64,000 bases of DNA, taken from assembly GCF_003390395.1 (NCBI RefSeq), contig NZ_QUOV01000001.1, forward strand, positions 620,001 to 684,000, written 5' to 3'. The notes beneath the pieces are model-generated. The model ran no database searches, was not told where the DNA came from, and worked only from the letters and a program-made list of their open reading frames with translations. Shown piece after piece: positions 56,101-64,000 of the stretch; position 1 is the stretch's first letter, and every line of letters starts with the position of its first letter. The stretch comes from Thalassotalea euphylliae. Its GTDB lineage: Bacteria > Pseudomonadota > Gammaproteobacteria > Enterobacterales > Alteromonadaceae. The translations under genes and the position numbers were made by a program.

Positions 56101-57614
56101 TAGTGTTTGATCTAGCGCATATGATGGGTGAGTTGAGCGAAGCGATGGCGCCACAGGCTCAGCGCAAAGGCATTGAATTGATCCTTGATACAGTTGGGCT
56201 GAGCGACCGGCAAGTCATCGGTGATCCAAGCCGTATCAGGCAAGTGCTGACTAATTTAATTAGTAACGCGATTAAGTTTACGCACAGTGGTGAAGTGGTT
56301 ATTTCAGCAAGCTTGACGGAAGAAGATGAAGCTTATTGGCGTTTGAAACTGGTTGTTAAAGATACTGGCATTGGCATACCACAAGATAAACTGCATTTAT
56401 TATTTGAAAAATTCCGTCAAGTAGACTCATCAACAACTCGCCATTACGGTGGCACAGGCCTTGGTTTAGCGATTGTTAAGAAGCTTTGTCAGCGCATGAA
56501 TGGCAATGTATCGGTCAGTACAGTGCAAGATAAAGGTAGCGAATTTACTTGTGATATTCGGGTTGGAAAAACACCGCAAATCGTTGCCAGTATGCCGGAA
56601 GTTGATATCAGTGAACTGACTATTCTTTTAGTGGATGATAATGACACTAATCGCGAAGTCTTAAATCGCCAGCTCACTCAATGGGGAGCGAATGTGACGA
56701 GTTGTAGTAGTGGCGAACAAGCACTACTTGTATGTCAGCAACGTATTGAAACTGAGCAACCGCTATTCGATATTGGTATTTTAGATATGCAAATGCCAAC
56801 CATGGATGGTGAAATGCTGGCGCGTGAGTTAATAAAGCTTGACCCTGAACAGCAGATGAAACTGATTGTGATGACATCGATGCAAACGCCGGGTGATGCA
56901 AAACATTTTGCGCAAATGGGCTTTAGTGGTTATTTCCCCAAACCTGCAACGATTAACGATTTGCGCGCCGCAGTTAATATTATTGCGGACGATGGCGAAG
57001 CGTTGCGTTTTGCTAATCCGCTTGTGACGAGACATTACATTAGTGAGCTAGGCAGCCAAAGTGAACAGGGCAACCAAAGTGAACCAAACAGCCAAGACAG
57101 TGCAAATGACCAGCCAAGCAACTTAGCGCAGCCCGCTGAGAATAACAACAACCCAATATCGACAGTCGACACTGAACGTGTGACGCCAATAGGCACAAGT
57201 TCGCAACCAGCAGAAAACCCAGCGACGCCACATAAGATTCTGCTAGTTGAAGATAATCGCGTTAATCAAATGGTTGCTAAAGGGGTACTCAATAAATTGG
57301 GCTACAGCTGTGATATTGCAGCCAATGGTATTGAGGCGATAGCTATGTTAAGTGCGAGCAATGCACACTATGATGTAGCTTTAATGGATATTCAAATGCC
57401 TAAAATGGATGGCTATCAAGCAACACGTGCGATTCGTGCTGGCGACAGTGGTAAGCGGCATCAAGAAATGGTGATTATTGCCATGACAGCTAATGCCATG
57501 GCAGGAGACAGAGAAAAGTGCTTAGCGGCAGGCATGAATGATTATTTGAGCAAGCCAATTAATAAAGACGCGCTATCTGAAACGCTAAATCGTTACCTTG
57601 CTACGGTGAGTTAG
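53184..57614 (+). CDS. multi-PAS hybrid sensor histidine kinase with two receiver domains
   Basis: 1476 residues. Two membrane helices (about 15-35 and 188-208) flank a helical periplasmic sensor. Then come PAS (about 225-345), GAF (about 350-500), three PAS/PAC units (about 510-895), HisKA with His911 (SMSHEIRTPMNG), HATPase_c (NLISNAIKFTH, GGTGLGLAIVKKL), REC1 (about 1152-1270, LDMQMPTMDG) and REC2 (about 1353-1470, MDIQMPKMDG). A Ser/Gln/Asn-rich linker joins the receivers. It has no Hpt domain, so phosphotransfer needs a separate protein. Single-gene unit; target unknown. Confidence 0.93.
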   Translation: MQKMHSVLANFTRRYVLLFALNVVLVIAAFYQLRVHYQEQQIFQQVSITANEQRNLLQQITLLLQSYQQGNGTARDAKLATKVISTATRMRDNLSVLVQHVGLLMENKSSDFSRNYQAYYDLSQRLASYLDSAKALGLNSTISAEQQAQINELASDDFVFLFEHALDVFQLEASQRYHASERKGYVIWSITILVFLFVAYYAYYVMRKLLRDTYSKLSNERNRASDFQFAINKHSLVLQFDQQGTITFYNKRFSKVYGYQPDALLFQPVEKLRSDHHSDSFIEKIYQTLRTGNVWRGELCTLSSYGRKLWFTTTIVPLKADTKRNKFILIQNDITEQRRTEFALKRIHEITTNSNADLDDKMQQILALGCDLFHLPNGIISQIEDDDYVILSALSPDDALQPGDTFTLAKTYCFHTLNANKPLAIEHVANSELSGHPCYQEFALETYIGTPLWVDGKRYGTMNFSSDSPSAHTFKDSDIELLQLMAHWVGYELTRNRQREQLSGQQQLMEHMSQLARLGAWEVDLKTNQIYWSSMTKQIHEVPADYVPELATAINFYKEGRSRDLITQLVERSIAYGESYEQELELVTATGREIWVIAKGEAEFEDGECVRLYGSFQDITERVKAQQALSDSNERLASVIHATAVGIWDWEIDTDKAVLNERWANIIGYTLEELAPVSAKSWSLRVHPDDLPKSQLELERHWRGETERYNCETRLRHKDGHWLWVLDTGKVVEWHEDGRPKRMIGTHLDISEQKAAAREITESNQRMSLAADSAGIGVWDFNVLTNELQWDEWMLKLYGLERDSFSGALSAWRQGLHPDDRKQISAQLQEAISTANKFDAQFRIIRPSGEVRYIKASAINTLNETGQVTNLIGVNYDVTDRVRDELALKAAKTQAESAVKAKNEFLASMSHEIRTPMNGVIGMLELLQDSELDRDQQHKVQLAQSSANSLLQLINDILDFSKIDADKLDLEAIVFDLAHMMGELSEAMAPQAQRKGIELILDTVGLSDRQVIGDPSRIRQVLTNLISNAIKFTHSGEVVISASLTEEDEAYWRLKLVVKDTGIGIPQDKLHLLFEKFRQVDSSTTRHYGGTGLGLAIVKKLCQRMNGNVSVSTVQDKGSEFTCDIRVGKTPQIVASMPEVDISELTILLVDDNDTNREVLNRQLTQWGANVTSCSSGEQALLVCQQRIETEQPLFDIGILDMQMPTMDGEMLARELIKLDPEQQMKLIVMTSMQTPGDAKHFAQMGFSGYFPKPATINDLRAAVNIIADDGEALRFANPLVTRHYISELGSQSEQGNQSEPNSQDSANDQPSNLAQPAENNNNPISTVDTERVTPIGTSSQPAENPATPHKILLVEDNRVNQMVAKGVLNKLGYSCDIAANGIEAIAMLSASNAHYDVALMDIQMPKMDGYQATRAIRAGDSGKRHQEMVIIAMTANAMAGDREKCLAAGMNDYLSKPINKDALSETLNRYLATVS

Positions 57615-57623
57615 CTGACTACC

Positions 57624-57668
57624 GCAATTCTCAATCGTGCAATTTTCATTCGTGCAATTCTCATTCGT
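57624..57668. repeat. 15-bp tandem repeat, three copies
   Basis: Three units of the form GCAATTYTCAWTCGT fill the gap between the convergent hybrid kinase and glrR genes; the last copy covers the glrR stop codon. Confidence 0.8.
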
Positions 57669-59079
57669 GCAAGTCACTAGCATCTCGAAAAGCCTCTGGT
57701 GTTAAATGATGGCGATTTAACAGCTTGTAAAATTCGCTACGATTGCGTTGAGCAATTCTAGCAGCTTGCGTTACATTGCCATTAGTTAGTCGTAGCAGCT
57801 TGGCTAGGTAGTCGCGCTCAAATTGCTCTCTAGCCTGGGCAAAAGAGGGCAGTACACCGGGTTTGTTGCGTAGTGCATTGCTAATCAATTGCTCGCTAAT
57901 GAGTGGCTCGGTTGCCAGCGCAATACTTTGTTCCACAACATTTTCCAATTGACGAATATTGCCAGGCCAAGGGGCAGTAATTAATAGTTCCATCGCTTCT
58001 TGGGTAAACCCTGTGACGTTGACACTGTCGGTCTGGTTTTTACTTTTGTGAAGAAAGTGCTGGGCGAGCAAAGGAATATCTTCACGGCGCTCTGCTAACG
58101 ACGGAATTTCAAGCTCGACGACATTAAGTCGATAATATAAATCTTCTCTAAACTTACTTTCGAGTATCGCTTTACGCAGGTTTTTATGGGTCGCTGAAAT
58201 AACCCTAACATCAACTGCAATTGACTGAGTGCTACCAACCGGGCGAATCTCTTTTTCTTGCAATGCTCGTAGCAACTTAACTTGAAAATTCATTGGCATA
58301 TCGCCAATTTCATCGAGAAATAAAGTGCCGCCACTGCACGCTTCAAACAGGCCAATATGGCGTTTATCTGCCCCTGTAAAAGCACCTTTGACATGGCCAA
58401 AGAGTTCTGACTCTAACAATGCTTCTGGGATTGCTGCGCAGTTGATCGCGGTAAATGGCTGGCTTGATCGCTTACTGGCTTGATGAATAGCATTGGCGAG
58501 CAATTCTTTCCCTGTACCGCTTTGACCTTGTATCAATAAGCTAAAGTTACTTTGCGCAACCTGCTTCGATTGCATCAGTAGTTGAGCCATTTTTGAACTT
58601 CGGCAAATAATACGTTTACGCCAGTTTTCGTCAGCTGTGTCATTGGCGTGCAAAGGCTGCAATTTGAGTGCTTGTTCAACCGTATCTAATAACTGTTTAC
58701 TCTCAAAGGGTTTGGTTAGAAAGCTAAACACCCCTTGTTTCGTCGCATTAATAGCATCGGGAATTGTGCCGTGTGCGGTCATGATGACAACGGGTAAGTG
58801 GGGATGACGGGCGCGAATTTGCTCAAATAGCGCAAAACCGTCCATCCCTTCCATTTTTAAGTCGCTAATCACCATATCTGGCTGAAAGCTTGTCATTACA
58901 CCAAGCGCAACCTTTGCGTTCTCAGCGGTTTCAACTTGATAACCAGCACCGGCTAAGCGAATACTGAGCAATCTAAGCAAGCTAGGATCGTCGTCTACAA
59001 CAAGAATTCGGGCATGCTCGGTGGCGCTATCTGTAGTGTTCTTTGTGACGTTTTCTTTGGGGAATAGGGGAGTAGACAT
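57661..59079 (-). CDS. glrR: sigma-54-dependent response regulator GlrR (QseF)
   Basis: 472 residues. Receiver domain (about 24-138, phospho-acceptor Asp in [13 protein letters not shown]), AAA+ domain (about 160-395) with Walker [11 protein letters not shown] and the sigma-54-contacting GAFTGA loop, and a Fis-type helix-turn-helix at the C-terminus ([20 protein letters not shown]). It activates RpoN promoters after phosphorylation by GlrK. The ATG overlaps the qseG stop, and the order glrK-qseG-glrR matches E. coli. In enterics it drives the sRNA glmY; no glmY is visible here. Confidence 0.95.
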   Translation of the reverse strand: MSTPLFPKENVTKNTTDSATEHARILVVDDDPSLLRLLSIRLAGAGYQVETAENAKVALGVMTSFQPDMVISDLKMEGMDGFALFEQIRARHPHLPVVIMTAHGTIPDAINATKQGVFSFLTKPFESKQLLDTVEQALKLQPLHANDTADENWRKRIICRSSKMAQLLMQSKQVAQSNFSLLIQGQSGTGKELLANAIHQASKRSSQPFTAINCAAIPEALLESELFGHVKGAFTGADKRHIGLFEACSGGTLFLDEIGDMPMNFQVKLLRALQEKEIRPVGSTQSIAVDVRVISATHKNLRKAILESKFREDLYYRLNVVELEIPSLAERREDIPLLAQHFLHKSKNQTDSVNVTGFTQEAMELLITAPWPGNIRQLENVVEQSIALATEPLISEQLISNALRNKPGVLPSFAQAREQFERDYLAKLLRLTNGNVTQAARIAQRNRSEFYKLLNRHHLTPEAFRDASDLHE

Positions 59080-59672
59080 TACTGGTGTTCTCTTGCGTTG
59101 AGCTGGGCTTCAATAGCTTTAAGTTGTTCAAGTTTTTCATTGAGCGAGGTATTTGCTTGTTGATACATGGCAAGCTTAACCGTCAGTTTGGCGATTTCTT
59201 GTTGGCTTTGCTCAATCGTTTTTTCATTCGCTTGTATGAGTAAAAGTTGTTGGTTGAGTTGATCGCGCAACATAGTGACAAAGGCTAAATCGGCGGGGCT
59301 GACATTGGCATAAATGTACTGGTTGAACTCCCCTTGATTAAGCATAGCTTTCGCTGTGTATGGGTTGTGAATGGAAGTGCTAGGTAAGCTTCTCAGTAAC
59401 AGTAAGAATAAATCAGCATCTGGGTTATCTTGTGTTTTGCGCGACTGTTGCAGTGCCACTTCACTAGCCAGTTGTTCAGGCTCTAAGCCTTTTAGCCACT
59501 GATAATAGCCACTCAAGTTAAGTTGACCGATACTATTTACCCGAGCATTTGCGTCTATTGAATGTGATTCCTGCGGTTGAGAAGAAGTAGGCGAGGAGGG
59601 CAAGATTAAATGACTGCACCCTATTAATAAGTTTATAGCAAATAGACCAATAACAAGTTTGATGCGCTTCAT
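59079..59672 (-). CDS. qseG: QseG-like lipoprotein of the Glr two-component system
   Basis: 197 residues from ATG 59672, chosen because CAGGAG lies 8 nt upstream; a frame start at 59690 has none. Lipobox LLIGC (Cys18). The C-terminal part (about 130-195) is a coiled coil (EKTIEQSQQEIAKLTVK...). QseG is an outer-membrane lipoprotein that modulates the GlrK kinase. The name rests mainly on its place between glrK and glrR and on lipoprotein-plus-coiled-coil architecture; the sequence family is weakly conserved. Confidence 0.85.
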   Translation of the reverse strand: MKRIKLVIGLFAINLLIGCSHLILPSSPTSSQPQESHSIDANARVNSIGQLNLSGYYQWLKGLEPEQLASEVALQQSRKTQDNPDADLFLLLLRSLPSTSIHNPYTAKAMLNQGEFNQYIYANVSPADLAFVTMLRDQLNQQLLLIQANEKTIEQSQQEIAKLTVKLAMYQQANTSLNEKLEQLKAIEAQLNAREHQ

Positions 59673-59673
59673 G

Positions 59674-61146
59674 CTATGACTCCTGCCCACTAGGACGCGG
59701 TAAGTTTACGACAAATTGACTGCCGTGAGTGTGCTCACTTTGGCTAGAATTTACGGTAATTTTGCCATTTAAACGCATCACTAACTCTTGCACTATGGTT
59801 AGACCAAGTCCACTGCTGTCTATTTCACTGGTATTTGCTAACTTGCCCTGATAAAAGGCATCAAAGATTTGCTCCATCTCTTGTGCTGACATACCCGGCC
59901 CATTGTCACTAATTGATAGTATTAGTTGCTCTTTATCTAGCTTAGTCGCTACTGTGACGGTATCGCCATGATGTGTGTATTTGATTGCGTTCGATAAGAG
60001 GTTCTCAACGACCACGGTAAGCTGTTTCTGATTGGTCATGAGTTGAACATCAACTAACGTTAAATCAACTGTTAATGCTTTACGTTGCAGTGCGAGTTTA
60101 TGTTGACTGACAACCTCTTCAATAACAGCTGAAACTTTGGTTAGCTGGCGGTCTTGCAAACTCGTTGAATCAAGCACAATGTTAAACGCTAGCAAGTCTT
60201 CAATAAGCTGCTGTAAGCGCATAACGCTATTAACGATAATGCCACTGACCTCTTGCTGGCCAGCATTTAAAGGCCCTAAGCTGCTGTCGTTTAACAAGGC
60301 ACTCCCTTCACGAATTGCAGCTAGCGGTGTTTTTAATTCATGCGAAATATGGCGGATAAACGATGATTTTTGCAGTTCTAATGCGCGCAAGCGAACTCGC
60401 ATAGTCTCTAATGCTCGGGCTATATTATTAATTTCTTTTGGGCCGCCTAAGGCAAAGGCATGCTCAAAATTATCTTGCGTCAGCTGCGCAATCTGCTGAG
60501 TTAACCGGCGCAGTGGTCGATTGATCAAATAAACAAAAATCGCAGCGATCAGCAAACTGATAGGCACGATAAGTAGGCTTTGATAAATAACGCTATCAAC
60601 TTTTTCTGTTTGCCCACGAATGGCATGGGCTTTTAACTGAATTAGCTGATCGCTACGTTCTCTTAGTGCTTGACTCAAGGGGGCTATATCGCGAAATGCC
60701 TGGCTGACTTCTTCAAGATTATTTAGCTCTCTGGGTAAACGTTCAGCGACCCAACTTAATTGCTGATTGAGTGCGTCAATATTGCTGTCGAGTTTCGGAT
60801 CTTTAATTTTGGCAAGTTGGCTATCCAAAATATTGACCGCTTTAAAGTGTTCAACCGTGAATCTGTCTAATAATTCAATTTCTTTAAGTACGATGTATTG
60901 GCTGGCAAAGCGCTCGGCTTTAGTGAGTGTTTGACTGAGATCTTGGTTGGCCTCCACCAAAGTAGACACTGCCAAGATCGATTTCACACCTAAGGTTGAT
61001 GCAGCCTTAGTTTGCTCTGCAATAAACAGTAAAGCCGCAAACAAAGGCCCAATAACACTAAAAAAACCTAATACTGCCAAGTGCTTAATTGACAACTGTC
61101 GAACCGTTCGTTGCACTCGTGCTAGCAGCGGTAGATCGCTGGTCAT
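59674..61146 (-). CDS. glrK: sensor histidine kinase GlrK (QseE)
   Basis: 490 residues. Two membrane helices (about 22-42 and 185-205) bracket a helical periplasmic domain. HAMP (about 205-260), HisKA with FIRHISHELKTPLAAIREG and HATPase_c with NLLSNAIKYTHHG, DNGPGM and GLGLTIVQELV follow. It phosphorylates GlrR. It is the promoter-proximal gene of the operon, and its stop lies 1 bp from the qseG start. In enterics the system responds to cell-envelope stress; here the signal is not known. Confidence 0.94.
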   Translation of the reverse strand: MTSDLPLLARVQRTVRQLSIKHLAVLGFFSVIGPLFAALLFIAEQTKAASTLGVKSILAVSTLVEANQDLSQTLTKAERFASQYIVLKEIELLDRFTVEHFKAVNILDSQLAKIKDPKLDSNIDALNQQLSWVAERLPRELNNLEEVSQAFRDIAPLSQALRERSDQLIQLKAHAIRGQTEKVDSVIYQSLLIVPISLLIAAIFVYLINRPLRRLTQQIAQLTQDNFEHAFALGGPKEINNIARALETMRVRLRALELQKSSFIRHISHELKTPLAAIREGSALLNDSSLGPLNAGQQEVSGIIVNSVMRLQQLIEDLLAFNIVLDSTSLQDRQLTKVSAVIEEVVSQHKLALQRKALTVDLTLVDVQLMTNQKQLTVVVENLLSNAIKYTHHGDTVTVATKLDKEQLILSISDNGPGMSAQEMEQIFDAFYQGKLANTSEIDSSGLGLTIVQELVMRLNGKITVNSSQSEHTHGSQFVVNLPRPSGQES

Positions 61147-61566
61147 GCTGATTTTCGCTCTAAAAGATTGAATATGATTGTTATCACTTTAAAGGTGTTT
61201 AATTGCTAAACACAAGCGTGTTGCTTTTTGGCGACAGTGCAAGAGTTATTCGCTTTTTTTAGCTAACGTCTTGATAAATATAAATAAAAAAATCTGGAGT
61301 AAAAGAGCCTGCAAAGTTTAGTTATTTCCTTGTTTATATCTGTCGTTGATAAACAACAATTCCGCACTGTGAAAATAGTTAATATTTATATATTTCAATG
61401 GTTTACCTTCTTGGTACGGCAAGTGCAATAGAACAGGAGCACAAGAGCAATAGCACAGGTGCGATAACTGCATACTGGTTATTTAAGGAGCATAGACATT
61501 TGTTATTGCATGCGAAACGTCTGACTCCTCAAACCAGCGATATTATAGAAACAAGGATATTACATC
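61147..61566. other. intergenic region between glrK and the EF-hand gene
   Basis: 420 bp between divergent genes; AT-rich. I see no gene or clear repeat. An AAGGATATTACATC stretch provides the RBS for the EF-hand gene. Confidence 0.4.
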
Positions 61567-61917
61567 ATGAAAAACATAAGCTTACTTGAAGTATCTGCAT
61601 TGGTATTTGCCGTAGCTGTTTGTTCAATTACGGTACAAGCTAACGAAGATCCAAAAGAAAAAGCAGCGCTTGATAAGGCCAAGGCTCAAATGGAAGAAAA
61701 ACCTGTGAAAGCAGGCCATATGGTGTCGCATGACAAGCTGTTTGCCCCGCTTGATATCGACAGCAATGGCGTGATCAGCGAACAAGAGCTGAGCATGAGT
61801 AAGAATAAACTACTCAAAGAGCAGTTCAAAAAAATTGATCGCAATGAAGATAAAGGTATCAGCGAAGAAGAGTTGAAGAGCTTTCTTGCCAAAGTTGATG
61901 TCAAAAAGAACTTCTAG
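61567..61917 (+). CDS. small exported EF-hand calcium-binding protein
   Basis: 116 residues with a signal peptide (about 1-25, TVQA|NED) and AAGGA 9-10 nt before the ATG. Two EF-hand loops are intact: Asp63-x-Asp65-x-Asn67-Gly...Glu74 and Asp91-x-Asn93-x-Asp95...Glu102, a pair packed as in calmodulin lobes. It would bind Ca2+ in the periplasm or outside. Partner unknown; a terminator follows. Confidence 0.92.
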   Translation: MKNISLLEVSALVFAVAVCSITVQANEDPKEKAALDKAKAQMEEKPVKAGHMVSHDKLFAPLDIDSNGVISEQELSMSKNKLLKEQFKKIDRNEDKGISEEELKSFLAKVDVKKNF

Positions 61918-61983
61918 GCAGTTTATACCCGTTTGGTATTAAATGTTTCCGCATAACTTATAAAGAGTATTTTCTCCCATCTT

Positions 61984-62018
61984 GCCGATTGTACCCCCAA
62001 CCTGCAATCGGCTTTTTT
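61984..62018 (+). terminator. Rho-independent terminator after the EF-hand gene
   Basis: GCCGATTG/CAATCGGC inverted repeat followed by six T. Confidence 0.88.
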
Positions 62019-62068
62019 ACAACACATAACTTTTTAAAATAAGTAACATAGGACAATAAGGTAGCACG

Positions 62069-62386
62069 ATGACTGAAGCTATTTCACGATGTGTGCGCAT
62101 GGATGACTGGATTTTTGAAATCAAGTTAGTACGCGCTCTAAAAGTTGATAGCTATGGACAGCCATATAGGGCGATTGCCCAACTAAACGTTAATGGTGAC
62201 TTTGCGTTTTTAGACGGTAGTTTACACGCCGGTGAAGAAGGTTTTTGCGCGCAAGATATTGCCACCTTCCAAAAATTCTGTCAGATGTTAGAGGTAAAAG
62301 AGCTACGCCTGGGCACAGAGCCGCAGTTACCGAACCAACAAGAAGTCGTCGAAAAGATAGGTAAAGCTGCCCGTAAAATTGCTTAA
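62069..62386 (+). CDS. small hypothetical cytoplasmic protein
   Basis: 105 residues, no signal peptide or membrane segment. ATG at 62069 follows AATAAGGTAGC, a usable RBS. Beta-rich start (WIFEIKLVRALKVD) and helical end. Two or three Cys but no metal-type spacing. I do not recognise the family. It precedes the alpha/beta hydrolase gene by 66 bp in the same direction and may share its transcript. Confidence 0.7.
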   Translation: MTEAISRCVRMDDWIFEIKLVRALKVDSYGQPYRAIAQLNVNGDFAFLDGSLHAGEEGFCAQDIATFQKFCQMLEVKELRLGTEPQLPNQQEVVEKIGKAARKIA

Positions 62387-62452
62387 ACAAGCAGATTGCT
62401 TAAGCAGGTACAGTTTTATATGCTAGAGCAAAAAGTAAGCGAGGAATAGCTT

Positions 62453-63307
62453 GTGCAGCAAAGATTTAGTGCAGAAATTTGTTGTCATAATCCATTGGTT
62501 GGATACCATTTTCAAAGCAGCAAAGCCGATCGCGGTGTGGTGGTCATTGCCGCTGCGATGGGCGTGGAGCAAAAGTTTTATTTCGACTTTGCTCAGTGGC
62601 TGGCAGAGCAAGGATTCGAGGTACTAACTTTTGATTACCGTGGCATGGGGCAGTCATTGCGACAGCCGCTTGCGCAAGTATCGATAACTATTTCTGATTG
62701 GGTACAGCAAGATTGTGTTTACATGATCGACAAAGCTGAATTACTAGCGCAAGGAAAACCTATCTATTGGCTAGGCCATAGTTTAGGTGGGCAAGTCTTT
62801 GCGATGATCCCCAATCGCCACAAGGTAACGCAATTAATTACGATAGCCTCAGGTTCAGGTTATTGGAAAACATCAGATATTAAAATTAAATCTGTTTCGT
62901 TAATGTTGTGGTTTTTAGTGGTGCCGATTGCCACTCGTCTTGTTGGTTATTTTCCCGGTAAAAAACTCGGTATCATTGGTGATTTACCTTATGGTGTGAT
63001 GCGTCAGTGGCGGCAATGGTGTCTAAATCCAGACTACTTAGTTGGCTGTGAAGGCAACCAAGTGCGCGAACAATACCATGCGTTAACGTTGCCGGTTACT
63101 GCCTTAGCTTTTCAAGACGACGAACTGATCAACTATGCCAGCGTTGATAAACTGCATAGCTTTTATCAAACAGCTGAAAAAAATCATCAATATATTTCAC
63201 CGAAAGAACAAAACCTTGAACAGATTGGTCACTTTGGTTTCTTTCGATCTAAGCATGCACAAACGCTGTGGCCGGCTTTTATTACGCCTATTTTTGAGTG
63301 CTCGTAG
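62453..63307 (+). CDS. alpha/beta hydrolase (serine aminopeptidase/monoacylglycerol-lipase-like)
   Basis: 284 residues from a GTG start with GAGGAATA 6-8 nt upstream. The oxyanion region VVIAAAMGVEQKFY, strand FEVLTFDYRGMGQS, nucleophile elbow GHSLGG (Ser near 109), acid region FQDDELIN and late His in IGHFGFF make a complete catalytic triad. It hydrolyses an ester or amide in the cytoplasm, substrate unknown. It contrasts with the degenerate homologue at 38623. Confidence 0.88.
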   Translation: MQQRFSAEICCHNPLVGYHFQSSKADRGVVVIAAAMGVEQKFYFDFAQWLAEQGFEVLTFDYRGMGQSLRQPLAQVSITISDWVQQDCVYMIDKAELLAQGKPIYWLGHSLGGQVFAMIPNRHKVTQLITIASGSGYWKTSDIKIKSVSLMLWFLVVPIATRLVGYFPGKKLGIIGDLPYGVMRQWRQWCLNPDYLVGCEGNQVREQYHALTLPVTALAFQDDELINYASVDKLHSFYQTAEKNHQYISPKEQNLEQIGHFGFFRSKHAQTLWPAFITPIFECS

Positions 63308-63719
63308 CAGTACGTTACCTGTTCGATAATTATACGAACTTGGTGATTATTGCCCCCCTCTATACTTAAACCAACGATTACAATTAGTTACGTTGATTTA
63401 ATTTTGACTACGTTATTATTTTGACTGCTTGGTCAACTCTTTTGCTTTTCTGATTTATCTAAATTGCGTGCAGTAACACCTTGTTACATATACATGCAAT
63501 TACTTAGCTTGGAATAATTTGCCATTAAGCCACTGGTATAGCGGCTTAAGATAGGTATATCCCAAATAAAGTTATGAATTTGAGTGGCCTTGCATCTATT
63601 TCTATAGTTATTGATAATGATCAAATTTTGATCGGATTCATGGATGAGTTCATTGATGAAAAACAAATAAATTACAAATTTTATATAAAAAATCAGGCGT
63701 AATCATTGGGGTAAATATT
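63308..63719. other. intergenic region before the PAS protein
   Basis: 412 bp, AT-rich. A 42-codon open frame (63574-63702) is present but lacks a good RBS and is not called. GGGGTAA is the RBS of the next gene. Confidence 0.4.
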
Positions 63720-64000
63720 ATGAGCGGTGTAGAAGTTTTATTTCCAGAATCAGAGCAGCTGGTTTCAATCACGGATACCCGTGGTGTGATCACATATGCC
63801 AATGAAGAGTTCTGTAAAATTGCTGGCTATAGTGAATACGAGTTAATTGGCCAGCCGCACAATATTGTTCGCCACCCTGACATGCCTAAAGTGGCTTTTG
63901 GCGACTTATGGGAAAAACTAAAACGCGGTGACTCTTGGCGTGGTTTAGTGAAAAACCGCTGTAAAAATGGCGATTATTACTGGGTAGATGCCTTTGTCAC
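63720..64000 (+). CDS. PAS-domain protein, probably an Aer-type chemoreceptor (3'-truncated by the window edge)
   Basis: ATG at 63720 with GGGGTAA 7 nt upstream; 93 codons are visible and the frame stays open at 64000. The sequence is a PAS domain of the Aer type: TDTRGVITYANEEFCKIAGYS, then IVRHPDMPKVAFGDLWE and a GDYYWVDAFV ending. In E. coli Aer this PAS holds FAD and reports redox state to a chemotaxis signalling domain. Whether that signalling domain follows cannot be seen here; an alternative is a PAS-GGDEF or PAS-kinase protein. Confidence 0.85.
   Translation, partial: MSGVEVLFPESEQLVSITDTRGVITYANEEFCKIAGYSEYELIGQPHNIVRHPDMPKVAFGDLWEKLKRGDSWRGLVKNRCKNGDYYWVDAFV

Noticed and set aside
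57040..57110. Repeats in the hybrid kinase linker as a CRISPR-like or variable array
   Set aside because: They are in frame, degenerate and encode a Ser/Gln/Asn-rich linker; an ordinary low-complexity spacer.
61398..61589. 63-codon frame overlapping the start of the EF-hand gene
   Set aside because: It runs through the EF-hand gene's RBS and start in another frame and has no RBS or protein-like composition.
63574..63702. 42-codon plus-strand open frame before the PAS gene
   Set aside because: No convincing RBS, no recognisable motif, and AT-rich surroundings where such frames arise by chance.

Overview
The window reads as a chromosomal segment of a marine gammaproteobacterium of the order Alteromonadales (Colwellia/Thalassotalea-like). 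This is an inference from gene content and order: the lpoA-yraN-diaA-dolP block with divergent rsmI, rnpB beside it, mutS divergent from recA, an intact glrK-qseG-glrR operon, several TonB-dependent receptors, and AT-leaning coding sequence. I see no prophage, CRISPR array, tRNA or rRNA.

Layout. (1) 1-15.5 kb is a polysaccharide/uronate utilisation locus: the 3' part of a TonB-dependent receptor, a lone type IV pilin-like gene, then a formylglycine sulfatase and a DUF4861 lipoprotein on the minus strand, divergent from kduD-kduI, a three-gene TRAP transporter and an exported DUF1961-PL6 polysaccharide lyase; a FadR-type GntR regulator is divergent from a KDG kinase. Extracellular lyase and sulfatase action, TRAP uptake, KduI isomerisation, KduD reduction and KDG phosphorylation form one pathway. 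A shared motif near CTTGTATGATWACAT in three promoter regions is the likely operator. (2) 15.6-27.6 kb is mostly core genome: a DUF3718-like exported protein, mutS, recA with an SOS box, lpoA/yraN/diaA/dolP, rsmI and rnpB. (3) 27.8-43.5 kb is mixed: Sel1 protein, chemoreceptor, aspartoacylase, a large BNR/sortilin-like exported protein, a TPR sensor kinase, a two-gene unit with a degenerate alpha/beta hydrolase, a LysR remnant, a stand-alone flagellin behind a sigma-54-like promoter, and an acyl-CoA synthetase. (4) 43.5-48.2 kb holds a Crp-like regulator, a 332-bp element with 20-bp terminal inverted repeats, and a nitrogen operon (formate/nitrite channel, fused PP2C phosphatase/Ser-Thr kinase, cyanase). 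Its leader has two hexaloop hairpins and an overlapping terminator, the architecture of an ANTAR (NasT-type) antitermination leader. (5) 48.5-57.6 kb holds periplasmic proteins, an exported RidA homologue, a TonB receptor with a TlpA-like thioredoxin, and a 1476-residue hybrid kinase. (6) 57.6-64 kb holds GlrR-QseG-GlrK, an EF-hand protein, an alpha/beta hydrolase, and the start of a PAS-type protein that runs off the end.

The most notable items are the ANTAR-type leader on the nitrogen operon, the DUF1961-PL6 lyase with its sulfatase context, the repeated operator motif, an IS3-type remnant fused to the 3' end of the sulfatase gene, and the 332-bp inverted-repeat element abutting cynS. Functions rest on motif recognition by eye; no database search was run.
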